64,000 nucleotides of DNA. It comes from Ailanthus altissimus. Its lineage: Eukaryota; Streptophyta; Magnoliopsida; Sapindales; Simaroubaceae. The translations under genes and the position numbers were made by a program. A model generated the notes under the pieces. That model was not told the DNA's origin, did no database searches, and worked only from the letters and a program-made list of their open reading frames with translations. Below, piece by piece: positions 11,880-23,891 of the stretch. The stretch is taken from the NCBI GenBank assembly GCA_946807835.1, contig OX327686.1:13392001-13456000 (forward strand). The letters run 5' to 3'. Position 1 is the stretch's first letter. Each line of letters begins with the position of its first letter.

Positions 11880-12420
11880 TTCTTTGAGACCATTTTTCCT
11901 AAGAAAACTAAATCAGAAATAATATTGACTTATTTGGATGAAGATCCTCCAAAAGAGTCTAATAATTAACTTAGAAGAAGTAAAAGAGTGAGGAAATCCA
12001 TAAATTTTAGTTATAATATTTATATCATTCTTATGGAAGAAGATCCACAAACTTATATATGGCAATTAGTTGATTTGCCTCTTGAAACCAAACCTATTAG
12101 TTGTAAATAAATCTTCAAAAAGAAGTTAAAGGCTGATGGCTCTATTGAGAAATATAAGGTAAGATTAGTTGTCATAGGGTTCACACAAAAGAAAGATTTA
12201 GATTACTTTTATAATTATACTACTGTAACTAAAATTACATCCATAAGAATTTTGATTACATTGGCTGTAGTTCATGATTTGTATATACATCAAATGGATA
12301 TCAAAACTACATTTTTAAATGGTGATTTAGAATAGAAGATTTATATGGAACAACTCAAAGGTTTATGAAGGCTAGTATAGAGCATAAAGTATGTAAGCTT
12401 ATAAAAGTTATATGGTTTGA
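11880..12420 (+). pseudogene. Copia reverse transcriptase remnant
   Basis: The plus strand carries stop-interrupted blocks resembling the start of Copia reverse transcriptase: 'WQLVDLPLETKPISCK', 'KKLKADGSIEKYKVRLVV' and 'HQMDIKTTFLNGDLE'. The D of the 'MDIKT' block is the position of the first catalytic aspartate. The remainder, including the YVDD block, has been deleted before about 12440. Several in-frame stops show it is inactive. Confidence 0.8.
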
Positions 12421-12439
12421 AACAAGTACTAAAAAGTGA

Positions 12440-12800
12440 CATAAAAATTTTGACTGGTTAAGAACTCTTATAAGTGATATTCTTATTTACTCTCACCCTT
12501 CTACATTAATTTCAATCTATTGTGATTGTTTAGCTATTATAGCTAGAGCTAAAAATAAGATTTATAATAGAAAAAGTAGACATATACGTCTAAAACATGA
12601 CATGGTTAAGCAGCTGATAGAATTTGGGGTGATGAGTCTAGATTTTGTGAGGTCAAAGTTGAATTTGACTGATCTTCTAACTAAACCACTAAATAGGAGA
12701 TTAATAAAATATACATTGAGATGAATGGGACTTCTGCCTATAGTATAAGATAAGTGTGAAGGTAACCATACTTATGTGTTGGAGATCCCATGAAGTAGGT
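12440..12800 (+). pseudogene. Copia RNase H C-terminal remnant
   Basis: The plus strand encodes 'SIYCDCLAIIARAKNKIYN' and 'RHIRLKHDMVKQLIEFGV', then 'LTDLLTKPLNRRLIKYT'. These match the end of Copia RNase H ('CDN..AI..A.N...H.R.KHID......G......V.....LADPLTKPL'). It belongs to the same element as the reverse transcriptase fragment just upstream. The polypurine tract and 3' LTR follow at about 13310. Confidence 0.75.
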
Positions 12801-13307
12801 TCATAAGGTAAGAACAAGTCACTTGTATCTTGTTATACTACTGATAATATATTGTGAGTCCCTCCCTAAGGCAAGGTAGTACATCTGTAGTGAAAAATAA
12901 TGAGTTTTAGACTCTTAATGAACTACGTATCCAATTATTGCATGGTGGGGTGTTATCTTGCAAAAACACACTTGATGAAGTGTCAACTATGTGATAATGC
13001 AATTGGGTCAATTTCTATAAGAGCTAGATAGATGTCTTTAGAGCATCATGAAACCAGGACGACACAGGGCTATAAAGTGTCACATTTTTTAACATAAACA
13101 AGTTGCTAGAGAGTGTAGTGTGAACATTTAATCCTCTATTTTACAATAAAGGAATGACGATTCATAGAAACTTGGTTTCACCTAATTCTTATAAAATATG
13201 ATTACTTATTCAATGATTAGTTCATAGCTTGGAAGAGCACCAATTCATATACATTAAATTCTACTTTAACTTGAAGTTTATTTGGTCATTTTATTTATTT
13301 GAAATAT

Positions 13308-13800
13308 GTGGGAGATTGTTGGATATTACAAGTGTATTTTAAATAAACAATTATATTTCAAGTATTTAAAGTAAGGAAATAAATAAAGGAGAAAAGAGAA
13401 GGGAAAAACTAAGTTGTTAGAAAATAATTTATGTGTCATGATGCTCAAGTCAGAACCTTGAGTGCCACAGTGCTTGATTAGGTTTTTCAGATTTGACTTG
13501 GCAAATACTGAACGCCGCGACACCAATTGTTGGAGATGTGACCTTTGAGAAAAACCATCAAGTTTCTCAATCATTGTAGTCTTTTAAAGAGGTTTTGTGT
13601 CTCTTTGAGAGACATCTCCTCTTTATATATTGTAGGCACATCTCAATTGAAAGAAATACAATCTCCTTCTCTTTGATTCTCTTACTCTCTACTAATTCAT
13701 TAGACTCCATTTCAAAGTCTTACTTATGGCCTAAGTAATTACATTTATGTACAACTTTACAATTACATTGTCAGTTAATTGTAAAAATTATCATATCATT
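13308..13800 (+). mobile_element. Probable 3' LTR of the decayed Copia element
   Basis: A polypurine tract GTGGGAGAT (13309-13317) is followed by TGTTGGATATTACAAG at 13318, a typical Copia LTR start. A TATA-like 'ctctttatatattg' at about 13619 fits an LTR promoter. The 3' border is uncertain. The minus-strand open frame at 13326-13574 lies within it and is not a gene. Confidence 0.55.
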
Positions 13801-13978
13801 CAAACTATTTTTGTACTTTGATTAAGATCATTGTGCAGGCAGAAATAATTTTAAAGACAATGCATTTGCATGCCTTGACAAAAAAAATAGTTATATCCTT
13901 TACATCCATTTATACAAAATTTTAGTTATTATAATTTGTTTAAAACTATTTTTAGGACTTTATGTTAATATTTTTATT

Positions 13979-14500
13979 TTTATAACTTGTTTGAAAAATA
14001 TAGTAGAAGTACATCAAATATTAAAATTAATAAATCACATAAAAATCATAGAAAGAATATAAAAACTTTAACGTGGTTCACTCTATTTTAGCTATATTCA
14101 TAAATGATAGAATAATTCAATATAAAATATAATAGTACTCTAAATATTTTTTATGTGACCCCTCACAAAATTTCTCTTTCTCATAATTTTTTATTGATTC
14201 TCTAACCAAGGACAAAACCAGAATTTAAGGGGAGGGTTAGATATTAAAGATAAAAATTATATTATATTATAGTTTAATTATATTGAGTCCTTAATGTCAA
14301 ACTTGAAATCTTAATGGGACCAAATTACAAAAATATTTATTTTAAAAGGTAAAAATTTATTATTATTATTGGGTTGGGGGGTTGGACTCTATCTTTAATA
14401 ATATAAATTCTACAAGAAAATTATTAATATAGAAATCTCTTAAACCAACTTAAAAAGTATAATTTAGGTATTTCTTAAATGAATTTGGTTTTATCAAACA
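13979..14500. repeat. LTR-like direct repeat, copy 1
   Basis: It is similar over most of its length to 15071-15440 ('ataacttgtttgaaaaata', 'ctctaaatattttttatgt'). It contains 'aactttaacgtggttcac', a word shared with other plant LTRs. A block at about 14205-14370, absent from copy 2, interrupts the similarity. Confidence 0.6.
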
Positions 14501-15070
14501 TTGTCTCTCTTAAACAAAACTTACTTACTTTAATGTCTCTTTAATAGACCATGTTTGATCTAATTCTTAATTACCTTCATTATGTCAAACTCTAGTTTTT
14601 CTCACTATATAAACTATGTATTATATTCACTCAAGGCTTTTTATGAAAATCAAACCATCTACCACTTATGTAGGTAACATTTTTTTTTAACATACACTCA
14701 TTATCCTTTTTTTTTAACTTAATAACTTACTATATTTGTCTCAATGAGTTTTTTTTTTTTTTAAACTCAATTGAGATTTTTATTTATTGAGATATCTTTG
14801 TTCCCAAATAACTTTGAGTGCTCTATCAACCTAAATCAAGGTTTTTTTTATATAGATTTTGTATGGACCCGACTCTTACATATATTAAACTTTGCTCTTT
14901 ATCTCTCTTTTTTTTGTGAAGATATATTTAAACTTGATTTTTTTTTTAAATTTGTCTTTACTTTCTCTATCGCTGAGATATATATTAGCTTTGAAATAAC
15001 CAAGGTCTTAAAATTTCCTCTTAGGCTCCAAGTTTTTTAACTTGACACTAATATTATTTGTTAATATTTT

Positions 15071-15440
15071 ATCTCTTATAACTTGTTTAAAAAATATAGT
15101 AAAAGTACACAAAATATCAAAGTTAATAAATCATGCAAAAATCACACAAAAAACACAAAAAAATTTAATGTGATTCACCTAAATTTGGCCTACATCCATG
15201 AATAAGAGAATAATTCGCTATAATCTTGTAATACAAAATATAAAAATACTCTAAATATTTTTTATGTAACTTCTCACATAATTTCTCTTAATTATAATTT
15301 TTATTTATTGATCCTTTAGTCTTTTATTTATTGTACAATTTAGACTCTACTTTTAATAAAATAAATTTAAAATTATTAATATAAAAAAATTTATACTAAT
15401 TTAAATGAAATCATTTATATATTTTTTTAATAAATTTAGT
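15071..15440. repeat. LTR-like direct repeat, copy 2
   Basis: Second copy of the unit at 13979-14500, in the same orientation and about 1.09 kb downstream. It keeps 'ggcctacatccatgaataa', the word expected after the 'cgtggttcac' motif. The pair could be the LTRs of a short non-autonomous element. The 570 bases between them are T-rich and carry an open frame (14771-15040) that I regard as chance. Confidence 0.6.
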
Positions 15441-16320
15441 TTAATCTAAAAAATTGTAGTAGTGGATCTTCGATGGAAAGAGATTGTTAGTAATGGTCTC
15501 GGAAGTTGGAAAGGACTAATTTACTCGCGGGTTTCTAACAGATTCATGCATATTATCTGAATTCTTTTATTGTTTAAAAGATGCTAATCAAATATGTGGC
15601 GATCAGTGAAGTAAGTTTCGTTAACTCAAGACTCGCTGCTTTCATAAACCGAATTCCTCTGTTTTTAATTGGACTAACTTGCACGCACATATATTTGTCT
15701 ATATATATATCAGCAAATCTAATTTGTTGCGTATAGATTGCCAACCTTAAAAACACGAATGGTTTTTGCCATCTATGTATACACAAAAGATCACTTCACC
15801 TTAAAACAATGAACTAGTTTGTTGTTTATTCAATATAACCTTCAAAGCATTTTATTAAATAAATGTACACAGATGATCATCCACATATTTTATTTCATTT
15901 TATTCCACAAACTAGCCATTTTGATTTCAAACCCAAAAACAAAAAGCCAAGAGGGGATCCCGGTCCGATATTCATAACCTCCCAATTCTAAATATAGCCA
16001 ATGTTGAAGCGAAACAATGTAAATATAGGATTTCTAAGTGAATACTAAAATGAATCATTAGGGTTGAATATATAACATTTAGATAAACATTCTTTAAATA
16101 TTCGATAAAAATGGAACAAATAGTTGAAATTTTGTGTTAAAATTATAAATTCAAAATTTCATTAGAATATTTTCTTTTTATTTCTTTTTCTTAATTATCG
16201 ATTTAAATTTCATAAAACAAGTTCAATTGTATCTTTAACCACTAGATCCTGGTTAGGAATAACCGAATAAGCTAAATTTTTAATTTTGAATTATGTCATT
16301 TATGTGAAGAATATATATAT
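15441..16320. other. AT-rich intergenic DNA, nothing recognised
   Basis: No reading frame of interest, RNA gene or repeat family is recognised here. A short (AT)n run closes it at about 16311-16326. Confidence 0.5.
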
Positions 16321-16326
16321 ATATAT

Positions 16327-18205
16327 TGTTGGAAAAAAAATGAAATGACACTTGGTTTACACCCCGAGGCCTGTTGGGAAAAATGAAAGGAGTCAACTAG
16401 TCCAATTCAAGGCCATCCCAACAAATTTAGTGGCAGTCTAGGTTCATTGGCCTCCACAATCTAATTTATAGGGTCCATCAAGTGAAACTCGTGTATTAGT
16501 CCATATCATCACTTAGTCCTCCTATTAAAGGATACATCATGATGACCAAGTCACTTACTATGTTATTATTAGGCCCTATAATTGGCATATACATCAATGA
16601 AATCCTATCTCCTTCCACGTTATCACTAGGCCAATCAAATACCCAGATGAAGGCTACATTTCATGACAACTAGAACTAAGAATAATGTCCTATATGAAAA
16701 ATCTCAAAAGAACCACTATTAAGCCTCCCCGTTAACATATACCAAGCCCTTATCCCCTTGCTAACATAAGAATAAGGTTTGTTTAGGACTAGTAAGGTCA
16801 GTCAATATTAAATCTGTTAGAGCTGAAGAATGAGCTCTTGTATATCACCTAACAAGGCTGATCTTCCTAAAAAATAGCCAATTCAATGATACTTAGTACT
16901 CCAAGTCTTAAGAGAGTATAATTATCTAATATTCCTCAATTATGTTATTTCTCCAAAATTTCCTTATGGAAAAAGGAACACACCAATTAAGTATCACCAC
17001 ATGTCACCCTTGAGGAGAATTCTCCAGGCTAGCTCCCTACACGCTTAAGACTTAACTCTAATTTTGAATCAGAGTAAGGTAGAATTCAAACGAAGCTCAC
17101 TAACTCTAATGAGAAATTCTCTCTGTCATCTCTCTATATTCTCTCAAATCCTATGGGACATCCACTACTAAGCCACTATCTTACTTGAGCGTCAAAGGAC
17201 CGTCAATGGCCACCCCACTAGCGCTTGCTCCTAACGTTATGTTTTATATGTTCCTCAAGTCCCCATCGTGAAGTTCAATCCTCAACTAATTCTTAGTAAA
17301 CCTATTACTTAGTCTAAATTATGAGACCCATAACTCAAGGTTTGAGCCCAACTATTAGTGTCAACAAGGCTAATAACTAGGATTTTTTCACACTTAACAA
17401 ACTCTTGAATGTTTGGGGCAGTTTTGTCAGGCCTAACTAAATTTAACCCAAAATATGTAGCTCCAATTATGAGAAATTTCTTAGAAAGGCATCCTTTCTA
17501 ATGCTTTACCAAGTCTAACTAACTCAAATCTGTTAAAGCCATGTCTGAAATGTCAAGAGAAACTGGTACCTTGACCATAAACTTGCCTGTGAAAAAGGTT
17601 TCTGAGGACTTAACGGGATCTATGCAGATGTTCCTCAAATATGCTCAGGAGAACACCTCAAGGTTATTGAACAGACCATCTGATGAGGATGCTTCGATTA
17701 CCTGGAAATAATTTAAGGAGTTTACTGAGGAGTTGCATTATATAATGACCAATGTAGTTCGCAACTGAAGGATAATAGAGAAGAAAGCTTGCATGAAAAC
17801 TTAACCTAGTCCTACCCATACTTACTATAATCGATTTAAGAGTCACAGTTCTCATAAGCCCTCATATACATAGCAAACAAGCCATTAAAAGCAAGTCTCT
17901 TTATCTTCCCAAAAGAAAGCTCTAGTCTACTATTGAAAGCAAATCAATAAGCATTAAAGACAGGTAACCGAAGCAACCCTAAAAAGGTAACCTTTAAGAC
18001 TTGCTAAACGCCAAATGCCAAGCTCGTAAGGAGGCTGAAGCCATCAAGATGGATAACACTGCTATTATGCTCTTGAGAAAGGTTGACAAGCACTAACAAT
18101 ATATGAAGGACATCTGTCAAGCAAAGGATATAACAGTGAGCCTTTTTCCCATAGTAGAGATTAAGTCCCTATTTACTATTGACATCAAGAATGCTCTTCT
18201 ACCTC
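16327..18205. mobile_element. Unclassified repeat-like DNA with decayed coding stretches
   Basis: It begins with two TGTTGG starts (16327 and 16372), as LTRs often do. Plus-strand stretches near 17540-17760 can be read for tens of residues between stops ('SEMSRETGTLTINLPVKK', 'MFLKYAQENTSRLLNRPSD'), but I do not recognise the family. At about 18205 it abuts a minus-strand Gypsy gag. It may be an old retroelement gag or captured host sequence. Confidence 0.3.
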
Positions 18206-18740
18206 CAAGGTGTATTCATTAAAACTCCTTTAGCAACGACATTTACAATAATCCTCAAATGACCTACTAATCCATTATAAAACGTTTAGACTAACAATCA
18301 TTTAGGAACTCTATGATAAGGACACTTCTTCAACATGTCTTTAAAACGCTCTCATGCCTTATATAATGACTCACTATTAATCTAAACAAATAAGGTGATG
18401 TCTTACTTCATCTTTACTATCATTGTTGGTAGCGAAAACTTGGTTAGAAAATTCTGCGCTAAATCATCCTACGTCGATATAGATTCTGACGGCAATAATA
18501 TCAACTAATTCTTAACTTTATCCCTTAAGGAGAAAGAGAATAGTTTAAGTCTGATGGCATCATCTGAGACTCCATTGTACTTAAAAGTATCGTAAATCTC
18601 CAAGAAATTCACGATGTGTATGTTAGGATCATTATTGAGAGCTCCGCTGAACTATACAAATTCTCTCAACATTTGAATAGTACTCAACTTGATTACAAAA
18701 TTGTTGGCGTTAAGGTTGGTCATCGAATACTAGACTAAAC
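18206..18740 (-). pseudogene. Ty3/Gypsy gag (retrotransposon gag domain), decayed
   Basis: The minus strand, downstream of a 5' LTR and primer-binding region, reads 'FVQFSGAPNNDPNIHIVNFL', then 'FKYNGVSDDAIRLKLFSFSL' and 'ERFKDMLKKCPYHRVPK'. This is the conserved core of plant Gypsy gag (capsid) proteins, which package element RNA in virus-like particles. Stops and frameshifts interrupt it. The left end stops at an 'LMN' block near 18205, where unrelated DNA begins. Protease, reverse transcriptase and integrase are absent, so this is a 5' fragment only. Confidence 0.8.
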
Positions 18741-19049
18741 ACCATCTGTAATAGGGACTGCATACTCTTTCAATGCCCTTTGTGGTATCATAGGCTTAAA
18801 CACTAGATTGTTGATATGATCATTGTTCTCTTCCATTTTTAAAGATTGGCATTGTTCACGTCGAAGTTATGCAATATTCTTCGATCTCAGGATCAAAAGT
18901 AGTCAAGTCAATACTTTTCTCCCTTTGCCTGAACTGTCAAAGCAAAATAAAAACAAAATCAAAGTAAAAAAAAGAAAATAAAATTAAAAAAGTGAAATTA
19001 AAAGCAAGTAATTTAGTATTAGTGTTGATCTAATGAATAGAAAAATTAG

Positions 19050-19070
19050 TTCCCCGATAATGGCACTAAA
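19050..19070 (-). other. Gypsy primer-binding region
   Basis: On the minus strand these bases read as a diverged form of the 'TTTGGCGCCGTTGCCGGGGA' sequence that follows the 5' LTR in many plant Gypsy elements. They lie four bases beyond the LTR end at 19075. Confidence 0.6.
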
Positions 19071-19074
19071 AACT

Positions 19075-20361
19075 TGATGTTTGCAATAATAGTTAAGCGC
19101 AAGTGCACGTTATTATATCAAGTAGTATAGGATTTAAGTCCGAGTTATCGTTCTCACAAGGATTATTTAATCTAATTCTTTCAATCAATTACTAAAATTA
19201 GTTTTACTTAACTTTTATCCAGATGAATCAAAATAAGAATTGGATCTAATTAACCTAATTCTATCAAATTAAACCGAATATTAATAAAAAATCAAGCAAA
19301 GGGTTAAATTCACTAATTAAGAATAATCTAGGGTTTCAACTTATCTCTTAATATTTCATTGGATTTATTAGCATCTTAGTTAATCCCTTAATACAAATTG
19401 ATTGGCTTAGACTTTAATCTCATCAAAAGCCTCTATCGATGGTCGAGTGACTATATTATGCATTCTAACAATTACCTATATGCCTATGGTAATCCGAATA
19501 AAATGTAATTCATTAAGAATATGTCTAAATAATATCATACATGTCATTTAGGTATATTCTTATCTTACATAGAACTCATAAATGTTATCTTATAATCTTG
19601 CATCAAACTATCTTAAGCTAAACACATAAATCTCTTTATTAAGTTCATCATAATACCTCAATCATTTAAAATATTAGCCAGATATAATAAAAGTTTTACA
19701 CACAAAATAGAATGAATCAATTGTATATATTAAGTTCATAAACTAAGAAAGTCAATAAAATTCAACTATATATTAGGTTCAAAAGTCTAACTCTAGAAAT
19801 AAAAACTTAAGTTATGGTAAAAGAAAATTTTCTAGAGCTTATTAATAATAATATAATAAAAATTATAGAAAATTAGAAAGATAAAGACTTGAAGAGATAA
19901 AACTATTTGTTCTGCGGTCTTTAATCTTCTAGTCTTCTTGATCCTCTAAAAGTTGCTCTTTCTCTCTTTTTCTCTCTCTTCTTAATTCTTCAAAATAGGC
20001 TTTTTGATCTTCTATTTATAGATTTATGTCTTAAATTTAGGTTATCAAATATAAGTCAAATTATGATTATTGTTCATGTGTTACTGTTCACACAACGTTG
20101 TGGCGCTAAATTTTAGGCTTTGTGGCTGCACATTATCTCGAGCATCACAATGCTAGGTACTGTAGTAATTTACTATAGTAGGGTACTATAGCAAATTTAA
20201 TGTTTTTGTCTTATTTTCTTTGAATTTTCATCTTCATTTGCTCCATTGACTCTAAACTTATAAAATAACAATAAAGCACATAAAAGTCAAATAATCTTAA
20301 TTTAAATAAATAAATATTAAGTTTAAAAGATGAAAATATTAAACCCGATTAACTATTATCA
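19075..20361 (-). mobile_element. Ty3/Gypsy 5' LTR (-)
   Basis: On the minus strand it starts TGATAATAG at 20361 and ends ...AACATCA at 19075, about 1.29 kb with TG...CA ends. The region near its 3' end contains 'ttaagcgcaagtgcac' on the plus strand, also seen in the LTR at 45307-46672. A primer-binding region and gag follow downstream. It has no coding content. Confidence 0.7.
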
Positions 20362-20433
20362 CTTATGTCCATAGTGGATCAAAATTCCAGCCTCTTTTAT
20401 TAATAAATCAATTACAAGAGAAAACTCACAAAA

Positions 20434-21230
<797 letters not shown>

Positions 21231-21234
21231 GAAA

Positions 21235-21420
21235 AGAGGTCTTTGAGTTTACATCATACGAGGAACAAGTCAATGGCCATGAACCCACCATGGAGAAGTG
21301 GAATCAATAACACTGAAGCCATAACAAAGAGGTCTTTGGGTTTACAACATATGAGGAACAAGCCAATGGCCTGTGAACCAACAATGGAGAAGTAGAACCA
21401 ATAACATTGAAGCCAAAATA
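21235..21420. repeat. Tandem duplication of a ~93-bp unit
   Basis: Unit 1 (21235-21327) and unit 2 (21328-21420) both start 'agaggtctttg' and share 'aggaacaag', 'caatggcc' and 'aatggagaagt' in register. They differ by scattered substitutions and small indels. No sustained reading frame crosses both on either strand. Confidence 0.85.
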
Positions 21421-22890
21421 TATCCTCAACTTGTCATAAACGGTCGGGTATGTTTCGATCACTGTTGGGGACGGCACGTGTGATATAAGACAATCATCAC
21501 AAATTGGTAAAGCGACAATGATTGCCCATATCTGGTTATAACCTTACTTATTTTACTTACACACGGGGCTGACATTAATTTTTCAAGGCTTTCAATTTTT
21601 AACCTGTTCCACCGATTTGACACGTCACTTTCTTACAATCATTTTATTTTATTACCGTTTGTACGTTGGAAAGAGTGGGAGTACATCGAAGTTGCGATGA
21701 CTTGTCTTCTCAATGTGGGACCCTACACATGAAATGGGACCCGTTTAAGACCATAGAGATTTGAGCTCTCGTTGCTTGAGTGCGCATGGATTTCAATCCG
21801 ACTATGATTCTGATTCTCTCAATGTATCGGGTTGAGACCCGTACATAAACAAATATTCAACTAAATGGGTTTTAAGTTTCATCCGAATCGAAAGAGCATT
21901 GTTTGCTTTTTGTTTAAAAAAAAAAATGGATGGCTTGTAACCTCTAGTTCCGTGGAGTATTGATTAATGCTTGTGTTTGGTTTTACTTTGTTCATTCAGA
22001 ATGCAAGTTTTATACTAACTTGTTCAATCATTAGGAAGAAAATTAAATAAAACACAATTAAAAGAAGAAAAAAAATTATTAGCGTTAGATGGTTAAGCTC
22101 TCCCAAATTCAATCCTTTCTAGTTTTTATTTTTAAAAAAAATGCAAAAACTAGGTTAAACAAGTCTGGGACGGAACACTATTTCTTTGATTTATGAGGAT
22201 TTCATCGTTGTTATGTCTCTTTTAAAATGGGGAAGGGAAGAGGATATGAGATTTTTTTTAAAAATCTCAAATCTTTTGCTTTTATTAGTGGAAACTAGAT
22301 CTAAATCTTATGTGATAAATATGAATTCATAGATCTAACGAGTATGGAGTAGAATTGAGGTAGAGTGAATCAGTAAGAAGCCAGTTGGATTACATGATGC
22401 TAATTGGACACCGTATTAATAAATTGTTTGACCAAAAAACTTGGAACAATTTGACAAGAGCCTAAGATTAGTCTGCATCAAGTCTTGTTAGGTGCCTTCA
22501 ATGAGAAGGATTAGAGAAAGACAAGAGACCAAAAAGATCAACATGTGATTTGAGGATGTACGGGTGTTAATAAAAGATCTTTTGGCATGTTTTTTTGGTT
22601 ACTTCACAAAACTCTCGAATCTCATCGCTAAACATCAAATTCATTAAAAAAAATTAAAGAACACTGAAATAAAATACAAATATAAAGTCTATTCTTTTAC
22701 CTTTTTTATTATTATTTTTTGGGTTTGCATGTTACATAGATTTGACCATTCTGTTCCCTCCTTGGTTCAAATTCAAAGTCGCATATGGTCATATTATCTG
22801 CAAATGATCTTTTGTAGAAGGCTACAATATATACTGATACATGAGATTTGACCCTCTTAGTGCTTCATATTTTTTTTTTCCTTCTCAAAG
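21421..22890. other. Intergenic DNA upstream of the G-gamma gene
   Basis: No gene or repeat family is recognised. The stretch is moderately AT-rich and includes a T-rich run at about 22869-22882. Distal promoter elements could lie here but none can be assigned. Confidence 0.4.
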
Positions 22891-22899
22891 TCAGGGCTG

Positions 22900-23891
22900 G
22901 GCTGTTTTGTTCTTAAGTTAGAACAATCCAATTCAAAGCACACACAAACCTTTTCTCTTTCCTACGCAGCCGTCACGTGCCATCTGAGGTGCTACATCGT
23001 GCTTTTCGTTTCTCTGCTTCTGCTACCCTCTGCCCTCTGCCACATCCACCATCACTCGAAGCAAACCCCAACCTCTCAACAAAGTGAGGTGAGACAGTTT
23101 ATTCGTGTGTGTTCAGTTCTCACATAAACTAACCCAAAAAAAAACCCTTAAACACACAAAACCCAAATCAAAAATACCAAAATCTCTCCAACTCTTTTTT
23201 ATTTTTTTGGTTTTTGTGAGGAGGGTCAAATGAATTGTTTTAGTTGTTGTTCGTACAAAACATGCTGCAGGCTTTTTTCACAGCCGTCTTTACCACTATT
23301 ATTATTACAACTATCGTTATTACCATGCACAAAGATTGTGTCTCGAGAAATATCAGATCTCTTCATCTTCATCTTATTAATTACGATCTCTCCCCCACGC
23401 TCAGTCTGTGACACAATAATGACTCTCTTTTTATCCTCGTTATCACCTTTAAATCTCTATTTAATCTCCGCACCAAAACTATTCACTGTAAATGTCCATT
23501 TACTTGCATTTACGTTCATGTACTAGTACTGCTGCTCCTGCTGTTTCAGCTTCTGCACCCTCCCCTTTCTTTTTTCCTTTTTTTTCTGGGTAGGCAATTA
23601 TCCTTGTCAGAAGCACTAATTACTGCTTCTGCCACTCCCCCAATCTTTTCGTATTAGCATTGCCATTCACACCTAACATTACTTGCCCGCTTCTTCTTTG
23701 TCCCTTACTGTGTTGCTGCTAGTTAGTGCTATATTTTCTCCTACCAGTACTACTAGTTACTTCTTGTGTCTGAATCTCATTTTGGTTTTCGGTTTCCTTG
23801 TTTTCTTAAATAAAGTTCCGTCTTTTTCTCTGGTTGACTGAATACAGAACGTTTATCACGGGCGGTAACCGGAAATTTAAGTTTCCAGTAC
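22900..23891 (+). promoter_or_regulatory. Promoter-proximal region and 5' leader of the G-gamma gene
   Basis: Upstream of the start codon the plus strand becomes C/T-rich, as plant 5' leaders often are. It contains a G-box core CACGTG at 22975-22980 within 'gtcacgtgcc'. No clear TATA box stands out. The long stretch between the G-box and the ATG could contain a leader intron and several upstream ATGs, including one opening a 98-codon frame at 23230-23526. That frame shows no conserved character to me. Transcription start and leader splicing cannot be set from the sequence alone. Confidence 0.45.

Noticed and set aside
16372..17385. LTR or TRIM with TGTTGG...CAACA ends
   Set aside because: No primer-binding site follows the proposed end and no second copy occurs in the window, so only a general repeat call is made.
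23230..23526. 98-codon frame upstream of the G-gamma gene as a separate protein
   Set aside because: It lies in the pyrimidine-rich leader region, has no domain, and overlaps a minus-strand frame of equal quality. At most it is an upstream ORF.
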